A DNA stretch of 64,000 nt from Pseudomonas sp. StFLB209 (GTDB lineage Bacteria > Pseudomonadota > Gammaproteobacteria > Pseudomonadales > Pseudomonadaceae). The notes under the pieces are model-generated. The model searched no databases and had not been told where the DNA came from. It was given only the letters and a program-made list of their open reading frames with translations. Where the stretch lies: positions 5,969,001 to 6,033,000 of the forward strand of contig NZ_AP014637.1 in the NCBI RefSeq assembly GCF_000829415.1, given 5' to 3'. Each line of letters begins with the position of its first letter. Position 1 is the stretch's first letter. Position numbers and translations under genes: made by a program. Positions 16,356 through 25,276 of this stretch are shown one piece after another.

Positions 16356-17618
16356 TCAATCCACCCGCTGCAACGCCACACCCAGCGACTCCAGCGCATC
16401 CCAGTAACCCGGATAGGTCTTGCCGACACACAGCGGATCCTGGATGCGAATGCCGGCGACTTTCAGGCCGGCCAGGGCGAAGCACATGGCAATGCGGTGG
16501 TCGGCGTGGGTGTCGATCAGCGCATCGACGGTTTGCCCGGCCAGTGCCGGATTGGCGTGCACCAGCAGGTCATCGCCCTCTTCCACTGCCAGACCTGCAG
16601 CAATGCCGTTCAGGCCATCGGCCAGGGCACGAATGCGGTCGCATTCCTTGACCCGCAGGTTGGCGATGCCGACAAAGCGCACCGGCTGGTTGTTGAACGC
16701 GGCCAGCACGGCCAACGTCGGTACCGCGTCTTGCATCTGCGATCCGTCGATCACTGTCGGCATGTTCGGGAACTGCGCGATCAACTGGCTGGCCAGCGCA
16801 TCGGGCTGGGTGAAGGCATCGTTGGCCACGCCCAGATCAATCTCGCCGCCGGTCAAGGCCTGAGCGGCCCACAGGTAGGTGGCGGCTGAAGCGTCCGGCT
16901 CGATATGGAAATCGGTGGCGTGATAACCGGTGGCCGACACCCGCCAGGCCGCCTCGCCGATGGCTTCGACTTCGGCACCGAAGGCCTTCATCGCCGCCAG
17001 GGTCAGGTCCACGTAACCGCGGGCACCGATCTCACTGCCGGTCAGCGCCACCTCGATCGGCCCCTGACCGCAAGCACCGGCCATCAGCAATGCCGACACG
17101 TACTGGCTGGACAGGTTGCCGTCGATCTCGATGCGTCCGGCCGCCAGGCCGCCACGGCCCTTGATGGCCACCGGCGGGCAGCCGGTCGGCGCGCTGGCTT
17201 CAACGCCCATGCGCTGCAAGGCATCGACCAGTGGACCGATCGGTCGCTTGCGCATGTACTCATCGCCATCAACCACGAACTCGCCGTCGAAGTTGGCCAG
17301 CGCGGCGGTCAGAAAACGCGTGGCGGTGCCGGCATTGCCCAGCACCAGCGGCTGGCCTGGCGCGTTCCAGCGGCCGCTGCTGGTGACCACAAAAGTGCTG
17401 GCATCCGGCTCATCGACCTGCACACCCATCAGCCGCAGCGCCTCGGACATCACCCGGGTGTCGTCGCTCTTCAACGCACCGGTCAGGCGGCTGGTGCCCT
17501 TGGCAAGGCCGGCCAGCAGCAAAGCGCGGTTGGTGATGGATTTGGAGCCCGGCGGGCTGACCCGACCGGTCAGCGGGCGGTTGACAGGCACAACGGTGAT
17601 CGTGGATTGAGGTCGCAT
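16356..17618 (-). CDS. aroA: 3-phosphoshikimate 1-carboxyvinyltransferase (EPSP synthase)
   Basis: 420 residues from the ATG at 17618, preceded by AGGGG; the frame runs upstream to 17675 without a better site. It transfers the enolpyruvyl group of PEP to shikimate 3-phosphate in aromatic amino-acid synthesis. Visible motifs are VSPPGSKSITNRALLLAGLA, LVLGNAGTATRFLTAALA, YMRKRPIGPLVDAL, SSQYVSALLMAG and LRVKECDRIRALADGL. The PEP loop has Phe where E. coli AroA has Pro101 (AGTAMRPL versus AGTATRFL). It is a single-domain enzyme; many pseudomonads also carry an AroA domain fused to prephenate dehydrogenase, so this may be a second copy. Confidence 0.9.
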   Translation of the reverse strand: MRPQSTITVVPVNRPLTGRVSPPGSKSITNRALLLAGLAKGTSRLTGALKSDDTRVMSEALRLMGVQVDEPDASTFVVTSSGRWNAPGQPLVLGNAGTATRFLTAALANFDGEFVVDGDEYMRKRPIGPLVDALQRMGVEASAPTGCPPVAIKGRGGLAAGRIEIDGNLSSQYVSALLMAGACGQGPIEVALTGSEIGARGYVDLTLAAMKAFGAEVEAIGEAAWRVSATGYHATDFHIEPDASAATYLWAAQALTGGEIDLGVANDAFTQPDALASQLIAQFPNMPTVIDGSQMQDAVPTLAVLAAFNNQPVRFVGIANLRVKECDRIRALADGLNGIAAGLAVEEGDDLLVHANPALAGQTVDALIDTHADHRIAMCFALAGLKVAGIRIQDPLCVGKTYPGYWDALESLGVALQRVD

Positions 17619-17705
17619 GATGCCCCTGAAGGATGTCGGCGGAAAAAGCGCGATCCTAGCATGGGAGGACGACAAGCCCTAAACCACCGTTAGGTTGAGG
17701 ATTAC

Positions 17706-18897
17706 CAAGCTGGCGCGAAAAGCCCCTTCCTTCAGGTGGGGGATGAAAGCGCCACCGCGAAGCGGTCATAGGATTAAGATCCAAATAAACCGCCCCCATT
17801 CTGTATTTCATGACTGAAATGAACGCGACCAGAACCCTCAAGGTTCGAGTGCGAGACAAGCACGCAGCGCAGCTGCGTGAAGCTTCTCGCGCTGTGAATT
17901 TTGTGTGGAACTACGTGAACGAGTTGAGCTGTCGCTCGATTCGTGAGCATGGTCGTTTTCTGTCGGCGTTCGACATTCACAAGTACACCAACGGGGCCGG
18001 CAAAGACCTGGGACTGCACAGCCAATCGGTGCAGGCTGTTGCCGACGAATATGTCACACGGCGCAAGCAGTTCAAAAAGCGCCAGCTACGCTGGCGCTGC
18101 TCGGGCGGCGCCCGGCGCAGTCTGGGCTGGGTGCCCTTCAAGGTCGGCGCGGCTGTCTGGAAAAACGGCCAGGTCGTCTTCAACAGACAGCACTTCAAGG
18201 TCTGGGACAGCTACGGCCTGGCGGGCTTTAAATTCAGATCCGGTAGCTTCAACGAGGACAGCCGTGGACGCTGGTATTTCAACGTCGTGGTCGAGGTCGA
18301 CCGGCAGTTATCGCCAGGCCAGGACGCGGTGGGTATCGACCTCGGACTGAAAACCACGGCCACCTGCAGCGACGGTGATCGCCTTGAAAGCGGCAGGTTC
18401 TACCGGGATCTGGAGAGCGCGCTGGGCACGGCCCAGCGCGCCGGCAAGAAGGCCCGTGTGCGGGCGATTCACGCCAAAATTGCGAACCGCCGCAAGGATG
18501 CCCTGCATAAGTTCAGCAACGCGCTGGTCGCGCGTTGTGGCGTCATTGTGGTGGGCGATGTGAACTCACTGAAACTCGCGAAAACCAGGATGGCCAAGTC
18601 GGTGCTGGACGCCGGCTGGGGCCAATTGAAAACCATGCTGGAATACAAATGCGATCACGCAGGCACGGTTTTCAAGGTTGTCAGCGAGAGAAACACCACC
18701 CAAACCTGTTCGAGCTGCAAGCAATTGCCGGACTCGAGGCCGAGAGGTATCGCAGGGCTTGGAATAAGGGAATGGACTTGTTGTGGGTGCGGTGTCACCC
18801 ACGACCGCGACGTCAACGCCGCAAAGAACATTCTCGCGCTCGGGCATGAGCGTCCAGTTGTGGGAATCCCAGCCCTTTAGGGCCGGGAGGATGTCAA
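17706..18897 (+). mobile_element. IS200/IS605-group element carrying only tnpB
   Basis: 1192 bp. The left flank is TTAC (17702-17705), the classic insertion tetranucleotide of this group. The left end CAAGCTGGCGCGAAAAGCCCC shares the CA-N-GCGCGA-N-AAGCC pattern of the window's other elements. The right end carries CCCAGCCCTTTAGGGCCGGG and ends GGAGGATGTCAA, so TCAA (18894-18897) is the right cleavage site. There is no tnpA, so transposition would need a transposase in trans. Removing the element rejoins the diguanylate cyclase gene to a TAA stop. Confidence 0.85.
17810..18880 (+). CDS. tnpB: TnpB-family RNA-guided nuclease homologue, RuvC-II glutamate absent
   Basis: 356 residues. The N-terminal helix-turn-helix/REC part is followed by the RuvC-like fold. 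RuvC-I is AVGIDLGLKTTATCSDG (D177). The RuvC-II strand reads GVIVVGDVNSLKL, with Gly249 at the place of the usual catalytic Glu (IVIED in typical TnpB). RuvC-III is HDRDVNAAKNIL (D334). The zinc ribbon is TCSSC...WTCCGCG. TnpB proteins use an RNA from the element's right end to cut DNA next to a TTAC-like motif. A dead enzyme, or one with a relocated Glu (E278 in TMLEYK is conserved in the second copy), are both possible. The gene is complete. Confidence 0.88.
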   Translation: MTEMNATRTLKVRVRDKHAAQLREASRAVNFVWNYVNELSCRSIREHGRFLSAFDIHKYTNGAGKDLGLHSQSVQAVADEYVTRRKQFKKRQLRWRCSGGARRSLGWVPFKVGAAVWKNGQVVFNRQHFKVWDSYGLAGFKFRSGSFNEDSRGRWYFNVVVEVDRQLSPGQDAVGIDLGLKTTATCSDGDRLESGRFYRDLESALGTAQRAGKKARVRAIHAKIANRRKDALHKFSNALVARCGVIVVGDVNSLKLAKTRMAKSVLDAGWGQLKTMLEYKCDHAGTVFKVVSERNTTQTCSSCKQLPDSRPRGIAGLGIREWTCCGCGVTHDRDVNAAKNILALGHERPVVGIPAL

Positions 18898-19847
18898 TCC
18901 TGCACCGTCACCCGGTTGCGGCCGTTTTTCTTCGACTGGTACAGCGCCTGGTCGGCCCATTCGATCAAGGCTTTGTAACCGTTGCTCGGTTTGCTGAGGT
19001 CAGCCACGCCCAGGCTGATCGTGCAGCGAATGCTCTGGCCTTCGTGTTTCACCTCAAGCGCTTCAACCGCCGTGCGCAAGCGCTCGGCAAAGATACGCGC
19101 GCCTTCCTTGTCGGTGTCGGGCAGCAGCACGACGAACTCTTCACCGCCATAACGGCCGGCTATATCGGCACCGCGTACCTGAGCACGGACCACCTCGGCC
19201 ATCGCCTGCAGCACCTGATCGCCCACCTGATGCCCCCAGCTGTCGTTGACGTGCTTGAAGTGATCGATGTCGAGCATCACCAGCGAGGTCTGTGAACCGT
19301 AGCGACTGTGCCGGGCGTATTCCTGTTTGAGCGCTTCTTCCCAGTGGCCGCGGTTGTTCAGGCCAGTCAGCCGGTCGGTGCTGGAAAGCTTCTGCAACTG
19401 GCGGTTGGCGTTGAGCAGTTGATGCCGGTTGGCCGCCACGTCAGTGACGTCATAGATCACCAGGCAGGTGTGGCTGATCTGGTTGTTGGTGCCACGCAAC
19501 GGAAACAGGCTGGTGTTCTGGTACATGAACTCTTCCTGGCCGGTGATCGGCTGGTAGTTCTTGAAGCGCACCAGGTACGGCCGCTGTTCCCAAATGGTGA
19601 ATGCAGGCGTGCCCAAGGTGATGACGTTATCGACCTTCTTGCTGAACCAGGCCCGGTTGAGTTCCGGAAACAGCTCGAAGAACGACTTGCCGATGGCCTC
19701 GAACGGAATCACTCCGGAGCGGTTTTCCATGAACGTGTTCCAGACCTGCACTTGCAGGTCGCGGTCCAGCACGACAATGCCCACATCAATGTTCTGAGTG
19801 ACCGCCAGTAGCCAGTGAAGCTCTTTGATATCGATACGCTCGTTCAT
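18894..19847 (-). CDS. PAS-GGDEF diguanylate cyclase
   Basis: 317 residues. The N-terminal PAS-like domain (about 10-140, NIDVGIVVLDRDLQVQVWN) has no membrane helix. The GGDEF domain has DRLTGLNNRGHWEEAL, the metal-binding DIDHFKHVND and the active-site GGEEF. An RxxD (RGAD) lies 5 residues before GGEEF, the normal inhibitory site. It should make c-di-GMP from GTP with product feedback. The upstream REC-CheC gene ends 3 bp before its ATG, so the two form an operon. The last codon and the stop come from the inserted TnpB element; the ancestral end was probably VTVQE followed by TAA. Confidence 0.9.
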   Translation of the reverse strand: MNERIDIKELHWLLAVTQNIDVGIVVLDRDLQVQVWNTFMENRSGVIPFEAIGKSFFELFPELNRAWFSKKVDNVITLGTPAFTIWEQRPYLVRFKNYQPITGQEEFMYQNTSLFPLRGTNNQISHTCLVIYDVTDVAANRHQLLNANRQLQKLSSTDRLTGLNNRGHWEEALKQEYARHSRYGSQTSLVMLDIDHFKHVNDSWGHQVGDQVLQAMAEVVRAQVRGADIAGRYGGEEFVVLLPDTDKEGARIFAERLRTAVEALEVKHEGQSIRCTISLGVADLSKPSNGYKALIEWADQALYQSKKNGRNRVTVQD

Positions 19848-19850
19848 GGA

Positions 19851-20849
19851 TCAGCTCATCATGTAGGCAAGTTTGTTCGTGAGCCGCTCGACCGAGTCTT
19901 CGGTGAACAACATCAACAGATCGAAGTGAATATTGTGTCCTTCAACGCTGTAGCTGACCTCGACGGCCAGGGTCTTCTTCCAGCGTTTCTGGTTGACGTC
20001 GATCAGGTCGTCGATGCCGCCCTGCTGACCAAGAATCTGCGGGTGGCCCAGCGAAAACGGCACGTCGATCTGCTCACCGATACCGCTCAGGCAGGCACCG
20101 ATCACCAGAGTCGAGAGGTCCAGAAGCATTTCCATGTCGGTGTAATCGGTGGAGTCTCGCTGCATCAGCCGGGCGATGTCGGCGACCTCCGAGTCATGCA
20201 ACAGCAACAAGGCTTCACCGGCAATACCGCCGCCGATGTAACCCTGGCACACGGCGGTCAGCCGCTGACCACGCTGAGCATCGGCCAGGGCCATGTGCAA
20301 CTCGCCCACCTCAAGCATATTGACGTTGGGTACCGGCAGTTGCACGAACACCCCCAGCACCTTGGCCAGCAACGCCGCGGCACGGCCCATGGCGACGTTG
20401 ACCGTCTCGCGCATGGCATCCTGAAAGCTGATCCGGCCATCGGCGCCAGCAACGATATGCGGCGCCTTGACGGCAGGCGGGCCCAACAGCGCCAGGCGAC
20501 TCAGGGTCGCTTGCAGCTCGGTGGGGTCAGCAGGCTTTTTCAGAAATGCCAGGGCGCCCAGCTCCATCACTCGCCGCACCGCTTCGTCCTGGACATCCCC
20601 GGACACCACAACGACCTTGGCCGCCAGTTGCTCCGAACGGATCGCTGCCAGGGTCTGATAGCCGTCCATCACCGGCATGGTCAGGTCCAGCAGAACCACC
20701 TCGCCCTGCCCCCGGCGTATGGCATCGAGGCCTTCAAGCCCGTTGGTGGCCATGGTCACCGACACATCCCAGTCTTCAGGCAAGGCCCGGAGTAACTGCT
20801 TGCGCGCCATGTTCGAGTCATCGCAGATCAGTAGCGCTATCGTGGGCAT
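19851..20849 (-). CDS. Response regulator with CheC/CheX-like output domain
   Basis: 332 residues from the ATG at 20849. The receiver domain has LLICDDSNMARK (acidic pair), VVLLDLTMPVMDGYQ (phosphorylated Asp) and the Lys of LAFLKKPADP. After a linker (LLGPPAVKAPHIVAGADG) comes a CheC/CheX-like region: FQDAMRETVNVAMGRAAALL, then MEMLLDLSTLVIGACLSGIG, the two-helix pattern of CheC-family phosphatases. It could dephosphorylate its own receiver or another, or act on the PAS-GGDEF partner encoded 3 bp downstream. No histidine kinase gene is near. A c-di-GMP output controlled by phosphorylation is the simplest reading. Confidence 0.82.
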   Translation of the reverse strand: MPTIALLICDDSNMARKQLLRALPEDWDVSVTMATNGLEGLDAIRRGQGEVVLLDLTMPVMDGYQTLAAIRSEQLAAKVVVVSGDVQDEAVRRVMELGALAFLKKPADPTELQATLSRLALLGPPAVKAPHIVAGADGRISFQDAMRETVNVAMGRAAALLAKVLGVFVQLPVPNVNMLEVGELHMALADAQRGQRLTAVCQGYIGGGIAGEALLLLHDSEVADIARLMQRDSTDYTDMEMLLDLSTLVIGACLSGIGEQIDVPFSLGHPQILGQQGGIDDLIDVNQKRWKKTLAVEVSYSVEGHNIHFDLLMLFTEDSVERLTNKLAYMMS

Positions 20850-21742
20850 CGCATGGTTTCTCACTGCAAAGAAAAGTTTCAGACCAATAATGGAACAGCC
20901 TTGATGGCCATTGGCAAAGAGCAATTAAAAGCGAGCGTATAACACTCAATGCTGCCTGCGAAACGTTACGGTGGGTGGAATATTCACCTTTGCGCCCGCT
21001 TGCCTGCAGCAATGCAATTAGCATGCTCAAGCCCTTGCAGCACGGGCTTGCCAGAAAATACCAAGCCTGTGCGAAGACCATTGCAATACGCCGCAGGACA
21101 GCCGACGGCCGATCAATATTGAACCCGCTAATCATTCTCAACCCGGCCGATGATTAACCGCCCGCGGTTGACGACTAATAGTGCGCAAACACGGCACTCA
21201 ACGCATCAGCCTGCTGAACTTTCCCACCTTGCGGCGGTCCTGTTTCGCCCTGTACGAAATGATTGAACTTTTAATTCCTCGCACTCTACGCGTTCTGCCA
21301 ACCCGTTCGCCATTCTGCCAATATGCAGGCGTCATAGTGCTGACATTAATGACTCCGCTCAGTCGAACAACAGTCGCTAGCCAATGCGTGAGCGTCAGAT
21401 AATTAATACCCTCAAAACAGCTCAATCAAAAATAGAAAAATGATAAATATCATATATTTACGATGATATCAAAACGATAACACCCTCGTTTGAGTTAATC
21501 ACGACTGCCCGTAACTTCAAAAGTTTCCCGTTCTTTCCTACGCAAAAATCAAATTAATATTTTGCAATTCTTAAATTAAGTGCTAATAATCCCTGCACTT
21601 CCGGGATGCAAAGCAGTGCAGTTCTTCATCACATGATGTGACCCCCCTAGTGTCGATTCTGTTGACCCCGGTACTACGATAGAACCCGAATCATTAGTTG
21701 CCCGCACGCTGTAGCGTACGGGCCGACTGCTGTAAGCGCACG
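20850..21742. other. Long AT-rich intergenic region upstream of the polysaccharide operon
   Basis: About 890 bp with no supported gene. AT content rises between 21420 and 21600. It contains an 11-bp palindrome CACATGATGTG (21630-21640) and an imperfect 10-bp inverted repeat CCCGCACGCT/AGCGTACGGG (21701-21722) just before the wecB start, both possible regulator sites. The divergent promoters of the response-regulator gene and the polysaccharide operon should be here. Confidence 0.55.
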
Positions 21743-23011
21743 ATGACTGCGCGGGAGGCCACCATCGCTAGCAACCAACCCAAAGTCCGTATTCTGTCCA
21801 TCTTCGGCACTCGCCCCGAGGCCATCAAGATGGCACCGCTGGTCAAGGCGCTGGCCGCCGAGCCCGGTATCAGTTCACGGGTCTGTGTCACTGGCCAGCA
21901 TCAACACATGCTGCACCAGGTGCTGGAACTGTTTGAGCTCAAAGCCGATTACAGCCTGGAGGTCATGCGCCCCAATCAAGGGCTCAACGGCCTGACCGCC
22001 GCACTGTTCGAGGCCATCGACCCGATGCTGGAGATTGCCCAGCCCGACCGGGTGCTGGTCCACGGCGATACCACCACGGCCATGGTCGCCGCGATGGCCG
22101 CCTTCCACCGGCGTATTCCGGTAGGCCACGTCGAGGCCGGGCTGCGTACCGGCGATATCCGCCAGCCATGGCCTGAAGAGATGAACCGGCGCAGTATCGA
22201 CATGACCGCCGACCTGCTGTTCGCCCCCACCGCTGAGGCGCGTCGCCATCTGCTTGGCGAACGCCAGCAGGGCCGTTCGTTCGTCACCGGTAACACGGTC
22301 ATCGACGCCTTGCAGCAAACGGCCCGGCGCATCGAACGCGACAGCGAACTGCGCCAGCGCCTGGACCACCAGTTCAGCTTTCTGCTGCCCAGCCGCAAGG
22401 TGTTGCTGGTGACCGGTCACCGGCGCGAGAACTTCGGCGCAGGTTTTCTCGATATCTGCAAGGCGCTGCGTACCTTGGCACAGCGTCCGGATATCCAGAT
22501 CGTTTACCCGGTGCACCTGAACCCCAACGTCAAGGGCCCGGTCACCGAGCAGTTGGGCAACCTCGGCAACGTGCACCTGATCGAGCCACTGGATTACCTG
22601 TCCTTCGTGCGCCTGATGCAACGCGCCCACGTAGTGCTGACCGACTCCGGCGGCGTTCAGGAAGAGGCGCCGTCGCTGGGCAAACCGGTGCTGGTGATGC
22701 GCGACGTCACCGAGCGCCCGGAAGCCGTGGCCGCTGGCACCGTGCGGCTGGTCGGCACCGCGCCGCAGTCGATTGTCGAGGGCGTCAGTGCGCTGTATGA
22801 CGACGACCTGCTCTGGCGCCGCACAGCCCAGGCCAACAATCCCTATGGCGACGGCAAAGCCTGCACGCGCATCGTCGATGCACTGATGGGCCGACCGGTC
22901 GATGATTTCGTTCCCGGCCAGGCCGACTGGCCCCGCGCAGACTGGCTACAAAATACCGCAAGCCTGCCACCGGCGGCGCACTCAGCGTATTCACGGCCGT
23001 TCAACTCCTAG
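21743..23011 (+). CDS. wecB: UDP-N-acetylglucosamine 2-epimerase (non-hydrolysing)
   Basis: Converts UDP-GlcNAc to UDP-ManNAc in the cytoplasm. Motifs are ILSIFGTRPEAIKMAPLVKA, VTGQHQHMLHQVLELF, VHGDTTTAMVAAMAAF, HVEAGLRTGDIRQPWPEE, TGHRRENFGAGF, YPVHLNPNVKGPV and DSGGVQEEAPSLGKPVLVMR. The start is uncertain. The ATG at 21743 has a poor ribosome-binding site, while a strong GGGAGG lies 5 nt before an in-frame ATC at 21764 that would give (M)ASNQPKVRILSIFGTRP. It leads the operon, followed by a BcsB-like gene, nfrB and nfrA, and would supply UDP-ManNAc to NfrB. E. coli WecB also feeds the NfrA/NfrB glycan. Confidence 0.9.
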   Translation: MTAREATIASNQPKVRILSIFGTRPEAIKMAPLVKALAAEPGISSRVCVTGQHQHMLHQVLELFELKADYSLEVMRPNQGLNGLTAALFEAIDPMLEIAQPDRVLVHGDTTTAMVAAMAAFHRRIPVGHVEAGLRTGDIRQPWPEEMNRRSIDMTADLLFAPTAEARRHLLGERQQGRSFVTGNTVIDALQQTARRIERDSELRQRLDHQFSFLLPSRKVLLVTGHRRENFGAGFLDICKALRTLAQRPDIQIVYPVHLNPNVKGPVTEQLGNLGNVHLIEPLDYLSFVRLMQRAHVVLTDSGGVQEEAPSLGKPVLVMRDVTERPEAVAAGTVRLVGTAPQSIVEGVSALYDDDLLWRRTAQANNPYGDGKACTRIVDALMGRPVDDFVPGQADWPRADWLQNTASLPPAAHSAYSRPFNS

Positions 23012-23059
23012 TTCGGCGCTTACTTCACCCGCGATTTCCATTCGTTCGAGACCACATTG

Positions 23060-25264
23060 ATGAAGTCCATCCCTGCGGGCGCTCTCAGCGCCCTGGCCTG
23101 GGGTGCGAGCCTGTTTGTGCTCGCCCCCAACCTGACCCTGGCCGCCGACAGCCCGCTGACCCAGGCCATTGCCCGGCTCAACAGTGATCTGCGCCAGGAC
23201 CGCGAGATCCGCCTGGCGGAACTGGGCATCAAGGCGCCCATCATCCTGGGCTCGACCGATGCGCGACGTGAGCTGTACCTGCCGGTACCGGCCGGCGTGC
23301 CGCTGCTCGATGCCAGCCTGAAGTTCGATGCCAGTTACCTGAATGGCGAAGGCGGCCGCAACACCCTGTTGTTGTCGCTCGATGGCTACCCGGTGCGCGC
23401 CCAAGGCCTGAACGAAGCCCAAGGCGATGCCAGCGTCAGTCTGGGCGTCGACAAGGCGCCGCGTGACAGTGGTTCGGTGCGGCTGGGCGTGGCTTGGTCG
23501 TCGATCGTTTCCCGGGATCTATGCGAAGACGAACGGGTCATCGGCAACGTGCTGCGCATCGAGCCCGACACCCGCTTGCAGTACAGCTACGACGCCGGTC
23601 AATTGCGTGATATCGGCGCGGCCTGGAACGCCTTGCCTGGCAAACCCGGCGTGCTGGTCGCGCCCGGCAGCCTGAGCGCGCAGAGCTACGACGCGGTCTG
23701 GCGCCTGGGGGTGGCGCTGGAGCGCATTGGCAAGCAGGCGCAGATTCTGCCGTTGCGCGCCGTGGGCGATCAGCTTGATCTGAGCGCCCTGAATATCCCT
23801 GCAGCGCTGCGCAACGTGCCGGCTTTCGCCAGCCTGGCAGGCCAGGGCCGCTATACCCTCAAGACCCCCGCCGAAGTGGGTGCCCTGCTGGTGCTGGGCC
23901 AGACCCCGAATGTGCAGGCTGATCTGGCGATTGACGATGCGCAGCTGCTCAAGGCCATCAACCTGGCCCTGGACGCCTTGCAGGCCGAAGTCCAGAGCCT
24001 GGATGGTCAGGCCGCTGCCGCGCTGACCCAGTGGCGCCAACGGCATATCGGCGCAGGCCTCGGCGCGTTGGGCAAGAACGAAGCGCGCCTGGCGCTGGTC
24101 GGTGCCCGGCCGATGCTGCTGATCGCCCCCGACGCCACGGTCAAGGCCATGAGCCTGTTCAACTCGGCGTGGAACAAACTGGCCCGCAATCGTCAGTTGA
24201 CCATTGCCGAAGCGCAACTGCCATTGAGCGAGGACGGGCGTCTGGCCCTGTCACGTCTGGGCGGCTCACCGGGTGGTTTGCAAGTGCTGGCCAAGAGTGA
24301 CTGGAGCGCCACTTTCCCGTTGGGCAACGTTGCCTATGACGGCCGCCTGCCGGTCAAGGCGGTGGTCGATCTGGCCAGTTCACCGGGCGCTTCAAGTACC
24401 GCACCGGTGGCCTCGGTGTTTCTCAACGATTACCTGATCGGCGCCGCACAACTGGTCAGCGATGGCCACAAGCAACGCATCGAGGCGCGGATTCCGGCTT
24501 ATGCGCTGGGCTCGCGTAACGTGCTGCGCGTGTCGTTCCAGCGCCAGCCAGTCAGCAACCGTTGCCTGGAAACCCCGCAGGCGTTTCCAGTCACGGTGCT
24601 GCCCACCAGCCATATCGTCCTGAAAGACAGCACGCCGGGCAGCGACTTCGCCGGCATGGCCGCACGCTTTGCCAAAAACAGCCAGATCCTGGTACCGCAA
24701 GCCTGGCTGGAGCAACCCGCCAGCAGCCTGCCAACCCTGATCAAGATCGCCGACGCGGCCGGCATCTCGCCACTGCGTGCGCAGCTCAAGGTGCAGGCCG
24801 ACGGCAAGGCCGCGGTGGCCCCAGACCAGACGTTTCTGGCCTTCGAATTGCCCATCAAGGACAGCGATGCCGCTGTGCAGGTCGACGACCAGGGCCGCTT
24901 GCTGATCAACCACAAGCAGCAACGCCTGCTTGACCTGCAACAGCTGGACGGCATGGCCGCCCTGCAAGTGGTCACGTCCGGCGGTCAGCAGGGCCTGGTG
25001 TATCGCACCCTGGGCAGCCATGCCCCGCAGTTCGATGAGTCACTGCTGCTGACCCGCGGCAACGCCTCGATACTGGGTTCTGAAGGTGTGCTGTCGACCT
25101 TCGACACGCACGACCCCAGCGGCAGTCAGTTGATCGACGCCGACGAGCCACGCGGCCTGGAGGCCTGGCGTCAGCCGTCACTGCTGTGGCTGATCCCCGG
25201 TGCCCTGCTGTTGCTCGTCGTCATCCTGCTGGCCGGCCGCCGCGCCCGCCGTCAACGCCAGTAA
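23060..25264 (+). CDS. BcsB-like periplasmic, membrane-anchored polysaccharide co-synthase
   Basis: 734 residues from the ATG at 23060. A signal peptide (LAWGASLFVLAPNLTLAADS) is followed by a long periplasmic region with BcsB-like jelly-roll and flavodoxin-like parts: ELYLPVPAGVPLLDASLKFD, then VFLNDYLIGAAQL and RNVLRVSFQRQPVSNRCLET. A single C-terminal helix (LLWLIPGALLLLVVILLAG) ends in basic residues, as in BcsB. E. coli nfr genes have no obvious partner of this kind. Placed directly before nfrB, it probably guides the nascent NfrB glycan through the periplasm as BcsB does for BcsA. The cellulose BcsB of this genome is a separate gene at 50860. Confidence 0.75.
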   Translation: MKSIPAGALSALAWGASLFVLAPNLTLAADSPLTQAIARLNSDLRQDREIRLAELGIKAPIILGSTDARRELYLPVPAGVPLLDASLKFDASYLNGEGGRNTLLLSLDGYPVRAQGLNEAQGDASVSLGVDKAPRDSGSVRLGVAWSSIVSRDLCEDERVIGNVLRIEPDTRLQYSYDAGQLRDIGAAWNALPGKPGVLVAPGSLSAQSYDAVWRLGVALERIGKQAQILPLRAVGDQLDLSALNIPAALRNVPAFASLAGQGRYTLKTPAEVGALLVLGQTPNVQADLAIDDAQLLKAINLALDALQAEVQSLDGQAAAALTQWRQRHIGAGLGALGKNEARLALVGARPMLLIAPDATVKAMSLFNSAWNKLARNRQLTIAEAQLPLSEDGRLALSRLGGSPGGLQVLAKSDWSATFPLGNVAYDGRLPVKAVVDLASSPGASSTAPVASVFLNDYLIGAAQLVSDGHKQRIEARIPAYALGSRNVLRVSFQRQPVSNRCLETPQAFPVTVLPTSHIVLKDSTPGSDFAGMAARFAKNSQILVPQAWLEQPASSLPTLIKIADAAGISPLRAQLKVQADGKAAVAPDQTFLAFELPIKDSDAAVQVDDQGRLLINHKQQRLLDLQQLDGMAALQVVTSGGQQGLVYRTLGSHAPQFDESLLLTRGNASILGSEGVLSTFDTHDPSGSQLIDADEPRGLEAWRQPSLLWLIPGALLLLVVILLAGRRARRQRQ

Positions 25265-25276
25265 CGGGACCGCTCG

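Noticed and set aside
21181..21402. Small frames in the AT-rich gap before wecB
   Set aside because: No start signals or similarity; the gap reads as regulatory DNA.
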